From: Verrucomicrobiota bacterium
Lineage (GTDB): Bacteria; Verrucomicrobiota; Verrucomicrobiia; Verrucomicrobiales; Verrucomicrobiaceae
Length of the DNA: 64,000 nucleotides
NCBI GenBank assembly: GCA_025360015.1
Contig: JANYCZ010000069.1
Coordinates: 1-64,000 of the forward strand
Direction of reading: 5' to 3'
The translations under genes were made by a program, and so were the position numbers. Below are positions 9,017 through 18,403 of this stretch, one piece after another. The notes beneath the pieces were generated by a model, which did no database searches, had not been told where the DNA came from, and worked only from the letters and a program-made list of their open reading frames with translations. Positions within the stretch are counted from its first letter, which is position 1. Every line of letters starts with the position of its first letter.

Positions 9017-9982
9017 TCAACCAAGGGGGCGTGCATCCCTCACCTCGGCGGGCTGGCCGTCCACGGTCATGGGGTGCTTTCCAGAGCTTTCCTCGGTGAT
9101 CAGCTCGGCATGGGGCGCGGGCTTGTCCACCCGGCCGGAAGCCCTGGCATACACCTGGGTAAACTCCGCGCCAAACAGCAGAATGCAGGAGGCGTAGTAC
9201 ACCCATAGCAGCAGCAGCACCACGGATGCGGCGGCTCCGTAGCTGGAGGCGGTGCTCTCCCGCCCCAGATAGTAGCCGAGGCCGAATTTGCCCACCTCAA
9301 ACAGCACGGCCGTGGCCACAGCGCCCACCCATACCTCCCGCCACTTCACCTGGATGTCTGGAAGCGCTTTGAAAAGCGTGGCAAACAACAGCGCCAGCAG
9401 CGCCATGGAGACGATCGCCGCCAGCACGGTCCACATCTCCACGGGCAGTCCGAGGTAATAGTTCAGATACTTGTTCAGTGCCGCGATGGCCGTGCTCAGC
9501 AGCAGCGACACCAGCAGCAGGAAACCCAGCACCAGGACCATGCCAAAGGACAGCAGATAGGCGCGGATGAACCCAGCCACGCCGAGCTTCTGGGTCACTT
9601 TCACATCCCAGATGATGTTGAGCGCTTCCTTGAGCTGGCCGAAGACCCCTGAGGCACCCACCAGCAGCACCGTAAAGCCTACGACCGTGCCCATCCAGCT
9701 CTGGGCCGGTTTTGATGCCCCCTGCACCATGCTCTGCACTCCAAGGGCAGCCTGCTTGCCAATGTAGCCGCTGAGCTGCTCATCGAGCTGGCCGCGCACG
9801 GCATCATGCCCCAGCACCAGACCGGCGATACTGACGCTGATAATCAGGAGCGGGGCGATGGAAAAGACCGAGTAGAAGGCCAGGGCCGCGCTGAGCCTCA
9901 GCGCCCCGTCCTCCATCCACTCCGTGGCTGTCTGACTGATGAGCGAAACCCAACGATTTTGCAGGATCACTTTGAATTTCAT
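9017..9982 (-). CDS. YihY/virulence factor BrkB family membrane protein
   Basis: An integral inner-membrane protein of about 321 residues with six or so hydrophobic helices. It carries the family hallmarks: LRLSAALAFYSVFSIAPLLI near the N terminus, GVFGQLKEALNIIW in the middle, and LWVYYASCILLFGAEFTQVYA near the C terminus. The start MKFKVILQNRW at 9982 is preferred over a longer open frame to 10081, since it begins just before the first conserved helix. Transport substrate and function of BrkB proteins remain uncertain; the family was once called RNase BN. It diverges from an ABC transporter, with the GGGTTACACCCC motif between them. A paralogue begins at the right end of the window. Confidence 0.9.
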   Translation of the reverse strand: MKFKVILQNRWVSLISQTATEWMEDGALRLSAALAFYSVFSIAPLLIISVSIAGLVLGHDAVRGQLDEQLSGYIGKQAALGVQSMVQGASKPAQSWMGTVVGFTVLLVGASGVFGQLKEALNIIWDVKVTQKLGVAGFIRAYLLSFGMVLVLGFLLLVSLLLSTAIAALNKYLNYYLGLPVEMWTVLAAIVSMALLALLFATLFKALPDIQVKWREVWVGAVATAVLFEVGKFGLGYYLGRESTASSYGAAASVVLLLLWVYYASCILLFGAEFTQVYARASGRVDKPAPHAELITEESSGKHPMTVDGQPAEVRDARPLG

Positions 9983-10063
9983 GTCGGTGAAATCGTGCGC
10001 GCGGCTGCCTGTGGCTGTAAACGAGCAGGCACACTTCTCCTGTGCAGCGGCCATCCGGCCCGA

Positions 10064-10082
10064 GGTAGGGTTACACCCCATG
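10064..10082 (+). promoter_or_regulatory. Shared GGTAGGGTTACACCCCATG motif, copy 1
   Basis: These 19 bp match exactly, in reverse complement, the element at 58282-58300. The core is a dyad, GGGT-TAC-ACCC, followed by CCATG. It lies 88 bp before the ATG of the ABC transporter and 81 bp from the start of the divergent BrkB gene. Function is inferred from recurrence; it could be an operator or an alternative-sigma promoter element. Confidence 0.5.
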
Positions 10083-10169
10083 CCATCCCCTCCGTTGACG
10101 CATTAGGGTCACGAGGCTCAACATAAACAAGGCCGCCGTGAGCCGGGGGTGCGAACGAAGAATGCCTGT

Positions 10170-11900
10170 ATGAACGAACCCATCACCCCGGCCAATCGCA
10201 TCGCCGCCAAAGAAAACTTCCGCAAGACGGTCAGGCAGTTCTTTTCCATCACTCGGGCGTTTTTCAAGTCTGAGCGGCGGATCAAGGCGCGCGGACTACT
10301 GGCGCTCCTGATCACGCTTTCCGTGGCCTACATCGGCGTGATCGTGCTCACCAGCTATGCAGGGCGTGACTTGATGACGGCGATTGAGAAAAAGAATTCG
10401 CATGACTACTGGAATGCAATAGGCCGGTATGCAGCCACGTTTGTCGCCGCCATCCTCATCAATGTCTTTTACCGCTGGACACAGGAGACGCTGGGGCTGC
10501 TGTGGCGGGAATGGATGACGCAGCACCTGATCAAACGTTACTTCAACAACCGCGCCTATTATCGGCTGCGCGGTTCGGAGAGCATCGACAACCCGGACCA
10601 GCGCATCAGTGAAGACGTCAAGAACTTCACCACGGACACCCTGAGCTACGCCCTGATGGTGGTGAATTCCGTGATGACACTCATCGGTTTCTTCGGCGTG
10701 CTCTGGGGCATCTCCGGCATGCTCGTGAGTGTGGCGCTGGTGTATGCGATCTTTGGCACGGTCATGTGCATCGTCATCGGCCGCAGGCTGGTGTCTCTGC
10801 AATACGACAAATACCAGAAGGAGGCCGACTTCCGCTACGGTCTGGTGCGCATCCGCGACAATGCGGAGTCCATCGCCTTTTATCGCGGGGAGAAGCGTGA
10901 GCATCGCGATCTCGTGCACCGGCTCTCCGCCATCGTGGGAAACATGCGCACCATCATCTTTTGGAACCGCAACCTCGGCTTCTTTCGCAACAGCTACAAC
11001 TACCTCGCGCTCATGCTGCCCATCCTGATCGTGGCACCCATGTTCATGAATGGATCCATGCCTTTTGGCGTGGTGACGCAGACGATTGAATCCTTTGCCC
11101 AGGTGTTAGGCGCGGTGTCCATCGTGGCGAACAATTTCGAGGACCTCAGCACCTACCTCGCCGGCGTGCAGCGCCTCGGCATCCTGTGGGATGACCTGGA
11201 TGATTTCGACGCCGAGGAAGAGCGCAGCGCGCGTGAGAGCCTGCAGGTGCTGGATGAAGCCGGAAACAAAGTGAAGCTGGACAAGCTCACTGTCCTCACG
11301 CCCGACAAGTCCAAGGTGCTGGCCAATGAGCTCACCTTTGAGCTCAGCCCGAATCAAAGCCTCATGATCATGGGCGCCAGCGGCAGCGGCAAAAGCTCCG
11401 TGCTGCGCACCATCGCCGGCCTCTGGCCCGGCGGTGCCGGCGCGCTGGAGCGCCCTGCCCTGCAGCACCTCATGTTTCTCCCCCAGCGCCCCTACATGGT
11501 GCCCGGCAGCCTGCGCGATCAGCTCCGCTACCCGGACCACAGCGCCAACGTAGATGACGACACCATCCGCCGCGTGGTCGAACAGGTGAACCTCTCCGAC
11601 GTGCTCGCCCGCGTGGAGGGAGATCTGGAGCGCGTCATTGACTGGACCAACATCCTCTCCCTCGGCGAGCAGCAGCGCGTCGCCTTCGCCCGCCTCTTCC
11701 TGCGCCAGCCCAAGTTCGCCTTTCTCGATGAAGCCACCAGCGCCCTGGACGAAGACAATCAAAGCCGCCTCTACAGCCTCATCCGTGAATCAGGCATCGG
11801 CTTCATCAGCGTCGGCCACCGCGAAACGCTGCTGCCGTTCCACGAGCACGTCCTGCGGCTGGAGCGCGTGGGTGAGTGGGTGCTGAGCAAGAGGGCGTAG
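10170..11900 (+). CDS. ABC transporter, fused permease/ATPase, SbmA/BacA-ABCD type
   Basis: This half-transporter of about 576 residues has an N-terminal SbmA/BacA-like membrane domain (ABC_membrane_2; helices from about residue 35 to 300) and a C-terminal nucleotide-binding domain. Walker A GASGSGKSS is near residue 400, the signature LSLGEQQR near 497 and Walker B FAFLDEAT near 515, with SVGHR as the switch histidine. Relatives import peptides, vitamin B12 or very-long-chain fatty acids, or shape lipid A acylation. It should act as a homodimer in the inner membrane. The ATG at 10170 is chosen; a GTG at 10149 is also in frame. Confidence 0.92.
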   Translation: MNEPITPANRIAAKENFRKTVRQFFSITRAFFKSERRIKARGLLALLITLSVAYIGVIVLTSYAGRDLMTAIEKKNSHDYWNAIGRYAATFVAAILINVFYRWTQETLGLLWREWMTQHLIKRYFNNRAYYRLRGSESIDNPDQRISEDVKNFTTDTLSYALMVVNSVMTLIGFFGVLWGISGMLVSVALVYAIFGTVMCIVIGRRLVSLQYDKYQKEADFRYGLVRIRDNAESIAFYRGEKREHRDLVHRLSAIVGNMRTIIFWNRNLGFFRNSYNYLALMLPILIVAPMFMNGSMPFGVVTQTIESFAQVLGAVSIVANNFEDLSTYLAGVQRLGILWDDLDDFDAEEERSARESLQVLDEAGNKVKLDKLTVLTPDKSKVLANELTFELSPNQSLMIMGASGSGKSSVLRTIAGLWPGGAGALERPALQHLMFLPQRPYMVPGSLRDQLRYPDHSANVDDDTIRRVVEQVNLSDVLARVEGDLERVIDWTNILSLGEQQRVAFARLFLRQPKFAFLDEATSALDEDNQSRLYSLIRESGIGFISVGHRETLLPFHEHVLRLERVGEWVLSKRA

Positions 11901-11933
11901 GTTTGGGGAGAGCCCTCTTCCATGGAGTGCAAA

Positions 11934-12266
11934 TCACTCACCACTTTTCGGCGGAGCCAGGTCGGGAATCGTGTAGCGCGTCTGCAATTCTTCGCCTTCG
12001 CCTATGGCAACGAGGCCATAGCTGAACAGTCCGGGGGCGAGTTTCTCTGCCACCTGACGAAATCGCTGGGAAACGATATGCATGCGGTGGGCGTTATGCC
12101 ACCCACCCAGCCGCTCTGCCGACATGATCACATCCACATCCGGAAGCCCCGCCATGTCCTTTTGGTGGTACTTCAGGACCTTGGGGAAATAAGAACCCTC
12201 ATCCACACAGCAGGCCTTGGCAGTATCCCCAACGAAAGCCCCACCCTGGCCATCTGTCAGTTTCAT
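11934..12266 (-). CDS. Hypothetical protein, possibly Imm11/DUF1629-like
   Basis: A 110-residue product (MKLTDGQGGAFVGDTAKACC at the start) with protein-like composition and codon bias matching its neighbours. The C-terminal half, HIVSQRFRQVAEKLAPGLFSYGLVAI, resembles the tail of Imm11/DUF1629 immunity proteins, but this is a weak impression. No toxin-like gene is adjacent. An open frame continues upstream to 12386 without an obvious ribosome binding site, so it may be a truncated remnant. It converges on the ABC transporter gene. Confidence 0.45.
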   Translation of the reverse strand: MKLTDGQGGAFVGDTAKACCVDEGSYFPKVLKYHQKDMAGLPDVDVIMSAERLGGWHNAHRMHIVSQRFRQVAEKLAPGLFSYGLVAIGEGEELQTRYTIPDLAPPKSGE

Positions 12267-12478
12267 GGCCAAGGGCGGCAACCTGAAAAACCAGCCACCT
12301 CCCGCCCCGGAAATGGAGTCATGGAAGAGGAGGCGCGGGCAAGCCACCGGCTTGCCCCCTCCAGCGCGCTCATGTCTCAAGATCACGCGCCAAAGGCGGC
12401 CCTGATCACGTCTGCCACTTCACGCCTTCTAGGCCATCCACATGTCCCGCTGGCGGCCTTCATCTGGCGGAGACCCTT

Positions 12479-13261
12479 TCAAGGAGCAGCGGACACCTGC
12501 ACGTGCATCCCTTTCATCTCCAGATTCCCGTACTCGCTGAGCTGGGCGATGTCGGCTGCATCGCGACCATAGGCAAGAATGATGCGATTGCCCCGGGGCT
12601 GGTTCTGGGTGGCGTCCACCGTGTACCACCGCCCTCCCACAAAGGCCTCAAACCAGGCGTGCAGATCCATGGGATCAAGCTGATAAAGGAAGCCCGACAC
12701 CATTCGGGCGGGAATGCGCACCGCGCGGCACAAAGCGATGCCGAGATGAGCGTAGTCACGGCAGACGCCCTGGCGGCTTTGGGAAGTGTCCATGGCCGTG
12801 GTGCTCGGACCGCTGGAACCGTATTTGTATTCGATGTTGTGATGGATCCAATTTCGGATGGCTTCGACCTGCTCATACCCTGGCGAGGCGTTTGCAATGA
12901 TCTTCGTCGCCAGATCCAGCAGCAGGTCGCTCTGGCAGTAGCGGCTGGGGAGCAAATAGTGCAGCACGCTGTCCGGCAGATCCTGCACGGGCGTGAAGGA
13001 CGCGGTGGGGTGCACGTCGATCTCATCGGGAACGCTCGCGGTGATGTCCGCTGTGATGACAGAAGTGCCCTCGGGCAAAACCACTCGCTGGCAGGCATTG
13101 CCAAAGACATCGATGGTTTTGACGTGGGGCGTCATCGGGTCAATCAACACCGCGCTTTTGAGGATGTCCTGAGCGGGACCGGACATGGGCTCGATCATCA
13201 TCACGATCGCGGTGGGGACGGTCGTTTCCACCGTCATTTCGCATTTGGCGTTGAGAATCAT
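12479..13261 (-). CDS. Transglutaminase-like domain protein (copy 1)
   Basis: This 260-residue cytoplasmic-looking protein has an N-terminal beta domain of the bacterial transglutaminase-like N type, then a transglutaminase core. The catalytic triad is visible as Cys in GVCRDYAHLG, His in DLHAWFE and Asp in TVDATQNQ. Relatives act as peptidases or amidases rather than cross-linking enzymes. It is closely related to the protein at 58351-59148; both contain the identical stretch LHYLLPSRYCQSD. No signal peptide is seen. Substrate unknown. Confidence 0.88.
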   Translation of the reverse strand: MILNAKCEMTVETTVPTAIVMMIEPMSGPAQDILKSAVLIDPMTPHVKTIDVFGNACQRVVLPEGTSVITADITASVPDEIDVHPTASFTPVQDLPDSVLHYLLPSRYCQSDLLLDLATKIIANASPGYEQVEAIRNWIHHNIEYKYGSSGPSTTAMDTSQSRQGVCRDYAHLGIALCRAVRIPARMVSGFLYQLDPMDLHAWFEAFVGGRWYTVDATQNQPRGNRIILAYGRDAADIAQLSEYGNLEMKGMHVQVSAAP

Positions 13262-13506
13262 GAAATTTTGGATGTGCTGCTGGTGACTGTTTTCGAAGGC
13301 AGGATCAGGAGTGACGGATCGATATGGACGACAATAGAACCACCCCGTGAATCAACCGTGCCTGATAAATCATGGAGGATCGTGGTACGCATGCTGGTTG
13401 GATGCATACCTCATGCCAGGCCTCTTTTTTTCCACGTGGCAGGGCGCTGGAAGAGGCCTGTTCGAAAACCAGCCTTGATCAGCCTCACCCTAAATCTCCT
13501 GACGGC
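13262..13506. other. Intergenic region with a 10 bp inverted repeat
   Basis: No gene is supported. A perfect inverted repeat CAGGCCTCTT / AAGAGGCCTG lies at roughly 13413-13463, with an internal T-tract. It could be a terminator or a small extragenic palindrome. Confidence 0.35.
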
Positions 13507-13941
13507 TCACCAAAGCATAAACCCCGTCTCCCCCGCGCGGCGGATGCGCACATTGAGGAGCACCAGCAGGGCCCCGATCCCATAGGTCAGATTCGCCAGT
13601 CCCATCCACAGGGGAATGAAGCCATACGGCAGCAGCGCCGTGCGTGGCGGTGTGCTGCCGGGATACACGCGGTTGATGAAAAACAGCCCCGCTACAGTCG
13701 CGGCCAAATACACCAGGGCCAGCAGCCAGCGGCAGAACGCACGCTGGCACATAAAACCGTACATCGCCGCGAGGCTGGCCGCATACCAGACCAGCGATCC
13801 GGCAAACCACCAGAACAGCTCATGAAACAAAAACAGCGCGATGATCACCGCGCCAAAAATCATGTGCCCCCACATGAGCCTGCGCGTGAACTCGATTTCT
13901 TCACGATGTTTTGCGCCTCGGTTGCGCTGCACATCAAGCAT
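13507..13941 (-). CDS. Small multi-spanning membrane protein, hypothetical
   Basis: A 144-residue protein with four predicted membrane helices (for example MIFGAVIIALFLFHELFWWF and LLALVYLAATVAGLFFI). No catalytic residues or known family were recognised. It starts 6 bp after the stop of the beta-helix gene upstream, so the two are almost certainly one transcript. Confidence 0.7.
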   Translation of the reverse strand: MLDVQRNRGAKHREEIEFTRRLMWGHMIFGAVIIALFLFHELFWWFAGSLVWYAASLAAMYGFMCQRAFCRWLLALVYLAATVAGLFFINRVYPGSTPPRTALLPYGFIPLWMGLANLTYGIGALLVLLNVRIRRAGETGFMLW

Positions 13942-13947
13942 GGTTTT

Positions 13948-15171
13948 TCATGGGTCGGTGGGGGTAGTTTCGTCGAGGTTGTCTTTGATCATAATGGCTG
14001 GCCCAGCGGCAAAGCCCAGCCAAGCACTCTTCTTAGCAAGTTTGCGGCCACAATCCACACAGAGATTTGACGTAATGGGGACATTTTTTACCACGCCCCT
14101 GCTCCACGCCGCCGCAGTGGACAGCCCGGAAAACGTGTTCCCATTGAGGATCAGCCCGTTAACTCCATCCTCCACCAGCACGCCCGTGCCTGCGTCAATC
14201 AGCATCGGCACCACGCCCTCGTCTGGGCGTTTGTTTTTCCCCGCGCCAATGTAACTGTTGCTGAAAGTGTTGCCGCTGATTGTGTTGCGCTCGGACTCCT
14301 TGCCCACCCGCACGGAAAACTCATGCACCAGCACAAACGTGTTCGCGCTAAGAGTGCACCCACAGGCATCCCGCAGATCAATCCCCCCCTTCAAATGATG
14401 CGCGATCACGTTCGCACTCAGCGTGATCCCATAGCAGTCGCGGTCCAGGATCAGCGCGGTGCCGTTGCACTCCTCGATCATGTTACCGCTGAGCACCGAG
14501 CCGTACGTGTTTTCGATGACGATGCCATTGCCCAGGTGGTCGTCGATGTTGTTCCCATTCATGCACAGGTTGTAGGCATCATAGCAGCGCAGTGCGTCCT
14601 GGTTCTCTTCGAAGTGGTTCGCATTCACCACGAGGTCATGCCCGCCGTGGATCTCGATCCCGCTCTTCTTGTTGTAAGTGAGGATGCAGTCCGCCACGCG
14701 CGGATCTTCCGTGCAGTTCACCATGTGGATGCCGTGCCCGCCATGGTGGTCGATGGACACCCCCTCGAAATAAATCTCCTGAATGCCTTCCGCAAAGACG
14801 CCGTCGCCGCTTTTCTCATTGCCGCTGATGCGCAGGTCCGCCATCTGCACCCGCCACAGCCGCGCCTTCGGGTCCACATCAAGACTCGGCGGGCGCAGAA
14901 TGAAAGCAGGCGCACCCGTTTCATTGTTGTTGATGATGTGGGTCGCCGCACCGCTGCCCACGATCCGCGTATCCGGCGTCTTCACCCGCAGCGGCTCAGT
15001 GACCACGTACCGACCCGGCGGGATCGTCACCAGTCCCCCGCCCTCTGGCACCGCATCCAGCGCGGCCTGCAGGTTCGGATGCTTTGCCGCATCTACGGTC
15101 GCCAATGGCATAGGCGTTTGCGCAAGACACACCACCCTCGTCAGCAGCAGCAGGCAGAAGAGCATTTTCAT
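13948..15171 (-). CDS. Right-handed parallel beta-helix repeat protein
   Basis: A secreted protein of about 407 residues with a signal peptide (MKMLFCLLLLTRVVCLAQT). A Pectate_lyase_3-like entry block follows (LQAALDAVPEGGGLVTIPPG), then about ten NosD/PbH1-type coils with alternating Asn/Gly patterns, for example GIEIHGGHDLVVNANHFEEN and GNGIVIENTYGSVLSGNMIE. Such proteins are usually polysaccharide lyases, hydrolases or epimerases, but no specific catalytic set can be assigned. I chose the ATG at 15171. It heads a two-gene operon with the membrane protein at 13507. Confidence 0.85.
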   Translation of the reverse strand: MKMLFCLLLLTRVVCLAQTPMPLATVDAAKHPNLQAALDAVPEGGGLVTIPPGRYVVTEPLRVKTPDTRIVGSGAATHIINNNETGAPAFILRPPSLDVDPKARLWRVQMADLRISGNEKSGDGVFAEGIQEIYFEGVSIDHHGGHGIHMVNCTEDPRVADCILTYNKKSGIEIHGGHDLVVNANHFEENQDALRCYDAYNLCMNGNNIDDHLGNGIVIENTYGSVLSGNMIEECNGTALILDRDCYGITLSANVIAHHLKGGIDLRDACGCTLSANTFVLVHEFSVRVGKESERNTISGNTFSNSYIGAGKNKRPDEGVVPMLIDAGTGVLVEDGVNGLILNGNTFSGLSTAAAWSRGVVKNVPITSNLCVDCGRKLAKKSAWLGFAAGPAIMIKDNLDETTPTDP

Positions 15172-15334
15172 CCCACACAAACGCTAAGGGTATCACCTTG
15201 TCCACGAGGGATGAAAAACATCGCTTTCACCGCGACAGACATCCCCGAAAAATTCTGAGCTTGGACCCATCCACGCGGCGGCCATTTTTCGATGGACGTG
15301 CGCTGCCAAATCACTGTACTTTATTATCATTATT

Positions 15335-16414
15335 ATGAAAACCGCGCTCGCTCTTATCTTCCTCACCTCATTCGTGCAGGCACAGATAGCGCCGGATATG
15401 AACCCCGTGCAGATACCGCAGGGCGTGAATCCCGCCCAGATGTCCCAGGACGTGAGCCCCGCCCACTTCGGGGCCCTGACCTTCTACTTTGAAAACGATG
15501 CCTTCGGCGGCACCGACCAAGATTACACCAATGGCGCGCGCATCAGCTGGACATCTCCCAGCCTCAACAAATTTGGCGATGACTCCACCGCAGGCGGCAT
15601 TGCTGGCTTCTTCGATGACGCCCCCGGCACCGGCGGCTCCGAATACACTCGCAATGTGGCTGTCTCCATCGGCCAGAGTCTCTTCACGCCGGTGGACACG
15701 CAAAACCCCAACTACATCCCCACTCAGCGCCCGTATGCAGGCTGGCTCTACACCGGACTCGGCCTGGTATGGAAGACCCCGCGCGTGAAGAACACCCTGG
15801 TCTTCAACATCGGCGTCATCGGCCCCTGGGCCATGGGGGAGCAGACGCAGCACGCCGTGCATCAGTCGCTGGGGCAGCGCTCGCCGCGGGGCTGGGACAA
15901 CCAGTTGAAAAATGAAGTCGGCGTCACCGCATCCTACGAGCGCAAATGGCGCTTCCGCAGCAATCCCGAAGGCAACGGCCTCGCCTGCGATTTTCTCCCT
16001 TACGTCGGCGCCACGCTCGGCAATGTCTACACCCTGGCCGATGTCGGCGGCGAGTACCGCCTTGGCTACAATCTGCCCGACGACTTTGGCACCGGTGCCA
16101 TCAGTGACTCCTCCACCACGCCCACTCCCGTCGAAGGCCCCGGTGCCAAGTTCTGGGCCCGCCGCCTGGGCGCGCATCTCTTTGCCCGTGCCGAAGGCCG
16201 CGCCATCGCCCGCAACATCTTCCTGGACGGCAACACCTTCCGCAGCAGCGCTTCCGTGGAGAAAAATATCTTCGTCGCGGATCTCTCGCTCGGCTTCGCC
16301 GTGAACTGGCGCAACTCCAAGCTCAGCTACGCCTTCATCTACCGCACCCGCGAGTTCAAAGGCCAGCCCGAAGGCCAGCTCTTTGGCTCCGTGACACTGA
16401 GCCTCTTCTTCTGA
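15335..16414 (+). CDS. LpxR family lipid A deacylase-like outer-membrane protein
   Basis: A 359-residue predicted outer-membrane beta-barrel (DUF2219/LpxR). It has a signal peptide (MKTALALIFLTSFVQAQ) and the family motif FYFENDAFGGTDQDYTNG containing the Asn-Asp metal/catalytic region. It also has RPYAGWLYTGLG and a central AVHQSLGQRSPRGWDNQ segment carrying the catalytic His, and ends in Phe (LSLFF), as barrels do. LpxR removes the 3'-acyloxyacyl chain of lipid A. A repeat-like stretch (NPVQIPQGVNPAQMSQDVSP) follows the signal peptide. The leader is AT-rich (TTTATTATCATTATT just before ATG) without a Shine-Dalgarno sequence. Confidence 0.85.
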   Translation: MKTALALIFLTSFVQAQIAPDMNPVQIPQGVNPAQMSQDVSPAHFGALTFYFENDAFGGTDQDYTNGARISWTSPSLNKFGDDSTAGGIAGFFDDAPGTGGSEYTRNVAVSIGQSLFTPVDTQNPNYIPTQRPYAGWLYTGLGLVWKTPRVKNTLVFNIGVIGPWAMGEQTQHAVHQSLGQRSPRGWDNQLKNEVGVTASYERKWRFRSNPEGNGLACDFLPYVGATLGNVYTLADVGGEYRLGYNLPDDFGTGAISDSSTTPTPVEGPGAKFWARRLGAHLFARAEGRAIARNIFLDGNTFRSSASVEKNIFVADLSLGFAVNWRNSKLSYAFIYRTREFKGQPEGQLFGSVTLSLFF

Positions 16415-16607
16415 GGATTGTGTGCAGGGAGCTGGGCACCTCATCGCTGCTCCACGTGCGATCCGGCGTGATGGCGGAGCCATCTCAGTCTGCAGAGGCG
16501 CGACACCCCTCCTGGCCACGCATCAGGCTCCCATGCGGTGCATCCAGCATTTCCCCACTTTCCGCCTGCAAAACATCCGCCCCACGCCACGTTTGCCTTT
16601 CCCACCC

Positions 16608-17624
16608 ATGATCAAACGCCTCACACTCCTGTTTGTCGCTGCTTTGTCGCTCTCTGCCCATGCAGAGCCGAAGAAGCTCCTCGTCGTCACCGTCACCACC
16701 GGTTTCCGTCATTCCTCCATCGAGACTGCCGAGAAAGTCCTCGCCGAACTCGGTGCCAAGTCCGGTGCCTTCACCGTCGATTACGTCCACCAGCCCGAAG
16801 GCCAGCCGAAGAATCCCGGCAAGGCCCCGGTGCGTGGTGACAAGGAAAGCGAAGAGTCCTTCAAGGCGAAGGCCGAAGCCTTCAGCAAAGCGTCTGCCGA
16901 CTACAATGAAGCCAACAAGGTCTGGAACGACAAAATCGCCGCCTACATGGCCGACAAGATGGCGCTCGATAAAATCAAAGGCTACGACGGCTTCGTCTTC
17001 GCCAACACCACCGGCGACCTTCTCCTCCCAGACCGCGACGGCTTCATCAAGCTCATCGAAGACGGCAAGGCCTTCGTCGCCATGCACTCCGGCTCCGACA
17101 CCTACCACCCCTTCCGTGGTTACATCGACATGCTGGGCGGTGAATTTGAAACGCACAAATCCCAAGTCGAAATCCAGCCCATCGTTCACGACCCCGCGCA
17201 CCCCATCACCAAGACCGTCCCCGTCGGCTGGAAAGTCTTCGACGAGATCTACATCATCAAGTCCTTCGAAAAATCCAAAGTCCACGGCCTCCTCGGTCTG
17301 AACTCCCACCCGAACCTTGAGCAGATGAAGAAGGAAGCCGAGACGCGCAAGGTAGCGGACCCGAAAAAGGACCAGGACCTGAAGGACGCGGAAGCGAGAG
17401 GCTACTGCCCCGTCTCCTGGTGCAAAGAATTCGGCAAAGGCCGCGTGTACTACAACTCCCTCGGCCACCGCGAAGACGTCTGGGACCCCACTTGGAAAGC
17501 CGACACCAAGGACCGCAAGAACAGCCCCGAGATCGCCCAGACCTATCAAGATATGATCCTCACCGGCATCAAGTGGGCCCTCAAACTCGAGGAAGGCGTT
17601 TCCCCTCCGGGGAACATTCCGTGA
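16608..17624 (+). CDS. ThuA domain-containing protein
   Basis: A secreted 338-residue protein with a signal peptide (MIKRLTLLFVAALSLSAHA) and a ThuA-like class-I-glutamine-amidotransferase fold. Typical blocks are VVTVTTGFRHSSIETAEKVL, DGFVFANTTGDL, GKAFVAMHSGSDTYH and a late GRVYYNSLGHREDVW. It has an insertion of about 70 charged residues after the first block. Periplasmic ThuA proteins are abundant in Verrucomicrobiota and are linked to sugar metabolism, but this one's reaction is unknown. The start at 16608 is set by the signal peptide. A strong terminator follows at 17652. Confidence 0.88.
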   Translation: MIKRLTLLFVAALSLSAHAEPKKLLVVTVTTGFRHSSIETAEKVLAELGAKSGAFTVDYVHQPEGQPKNPGKAPVRGDKESEESFKAKAEAFSKASADYNEANKVWNDKIAAYMADKMALDKIKGYDGFVFANTTGDLLLPDRDGFIKLIEDGKAFVAMHSGSDTYHPFRGYIDMLGGEFETHKSQVEIQPIVHDPAHPITKTVPVGWKVFDEIYIIKSFEKSKVHGLLGLNSHPNLEQMKKEAETRKVADPKKDQDLKDAEARGYCPVSWCKEFGKGRVYYNSLGHREDVWDPTWKADTKDRKNSPEIAQTYQDMILTGIKWALKLEEGVSPPGNIP

Positions 17625-17651
17625 GGAATTGAGGACAGAGTTTTTTCAACG

Positions 17652-17685
17652 AGGGCGCTGTGGCAACACAGCGCCCTTCTTTTTT
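17652..17685 (+). terminator. Rho-independent terminator after the ThuA gene
   Basis: A perfect 11 bp stem AGGGCGCTGTG / CACAGCGCCCT with a GCAA tetraloop is followed by TCTTTTTT. It ends transcription of the ThuA gene. Confidence 0.9.
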
Positions 17686-17688
17686 GCC

Positions 17689-17711
17689 AAAGCACTCCAG
17701 AGCTTTAGCTG
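17689..17711. repeat. Half copy of an extragenic palindromic repeat
   Basis: The sequence AGCACTCCAGAGCTTTAGCT matches the left arm of the longer palindromes at 18404 and 19245 (AGTACTCCAGAGCTTCAGCT) with two differences. The right arm is degraded or absent. Confidence 0.5.
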
Positions 17712-17808
17712 AAGTGAATTCTCTACCTCAGTAAATGAACCACCGCGCGTCACAAGGTCACGCGGAAACACACCTCCGAGCCATTCGCGCCGGGATCTTT
17801 GCTCACGA

Positions 17809-18306
17809 TCACAGTGAAGACGGTGGCGGAGCAGGTGGAGCTCCACCTTTCAGTGGTTCCCTCGGCAAAGGCGGAGGAATATATCCGGGAGGACGACAGG
17901 CCATTCCAGCCATGAATGAATAATTGGCAAGCGTCGAAGTCGTCGGAGCTTCTTGATCTTTGCTGCATTCCTCCAGCAGAGCCATGGAGCTCATACCAAT
18001 GGAACCCAGCCCCATTGCACTCGCTGTCACCAGCGCCACCTGAGTCAATTTTCGCTTGAGCGGGTTTGACTCAGGCAGCGCCGTCACGTCTATGGGCGTT
18101 CCATTCACATGCTTGAAGTAGGCCACGCACGGACTCTCTCCGGTGCTCGCCAGCAGCGCGCGACGTTCCTCCGCATGCATCATCGAAAGGTTGTGCACGT
18201 TCTTCTGGCACACGTCACAGAAGCGCGTCTTCTCATTCCCAGCCATGCCCGCCCACAATTGCGGACAGGTGAAAGAGAGAGCCGGAAATTCGATGTTGTC
18301 ACTCAT
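17809..18306 (-). CDS. Small Cys-rich N-terminal domain protein with membrane segment and Pro-rich tail
   Basis: A 165-residue protein. Residues 1-75 form a short conserved domain with FTCPQLW, RFCDVCQKNVHNLS and GESPCVAYF, a likely zinc-ribbon-like module. I know it from the N terminus of assorted acidobacterial, bacteroidetal and planctomycetal proteins. A hydrophobic helix (LTQVALVTASAMGLGSIGMSSMALL) and a proline-rich C terminus (PPGYIPPPLPREP) follow. Function is unknown. Confidence 0.65.
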   Translation of the reverse strand: MSDNIEFPALSFTCPQLWAGMAGNEKTRFCDVCQKNVHNLSMMHAEERRALLASTGESPCVAYFKHVNGTPIDVTALPESNPLKRKLTQVALVTASAMGLGSIGMSSMALLEECSKDQEAPTTSTLANYSFMAGMACRPPGYIPPPLPREPLKGGAPPAPPPSSL

Positions 18307-18403
18307 GGGTTGGATTTGATTGTATTGCTGCCCAAAGACGATTGTTCACAAATCTGCCGGATTGTCAGCAGCATTCTTCGGCACGGGAAGCGGGCATCGA
18401 CGA

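Noticed and set aside
17755..17840. Minus-strand tail reading CSATVFTVIVSKDPGANGSEV downstream of the Cys-rich protein gene
   Set aside because: It looks coding for about 25 residues, but no start, domain or longer frame supports a gene; possibly a frameshifted C-terminal remnant.
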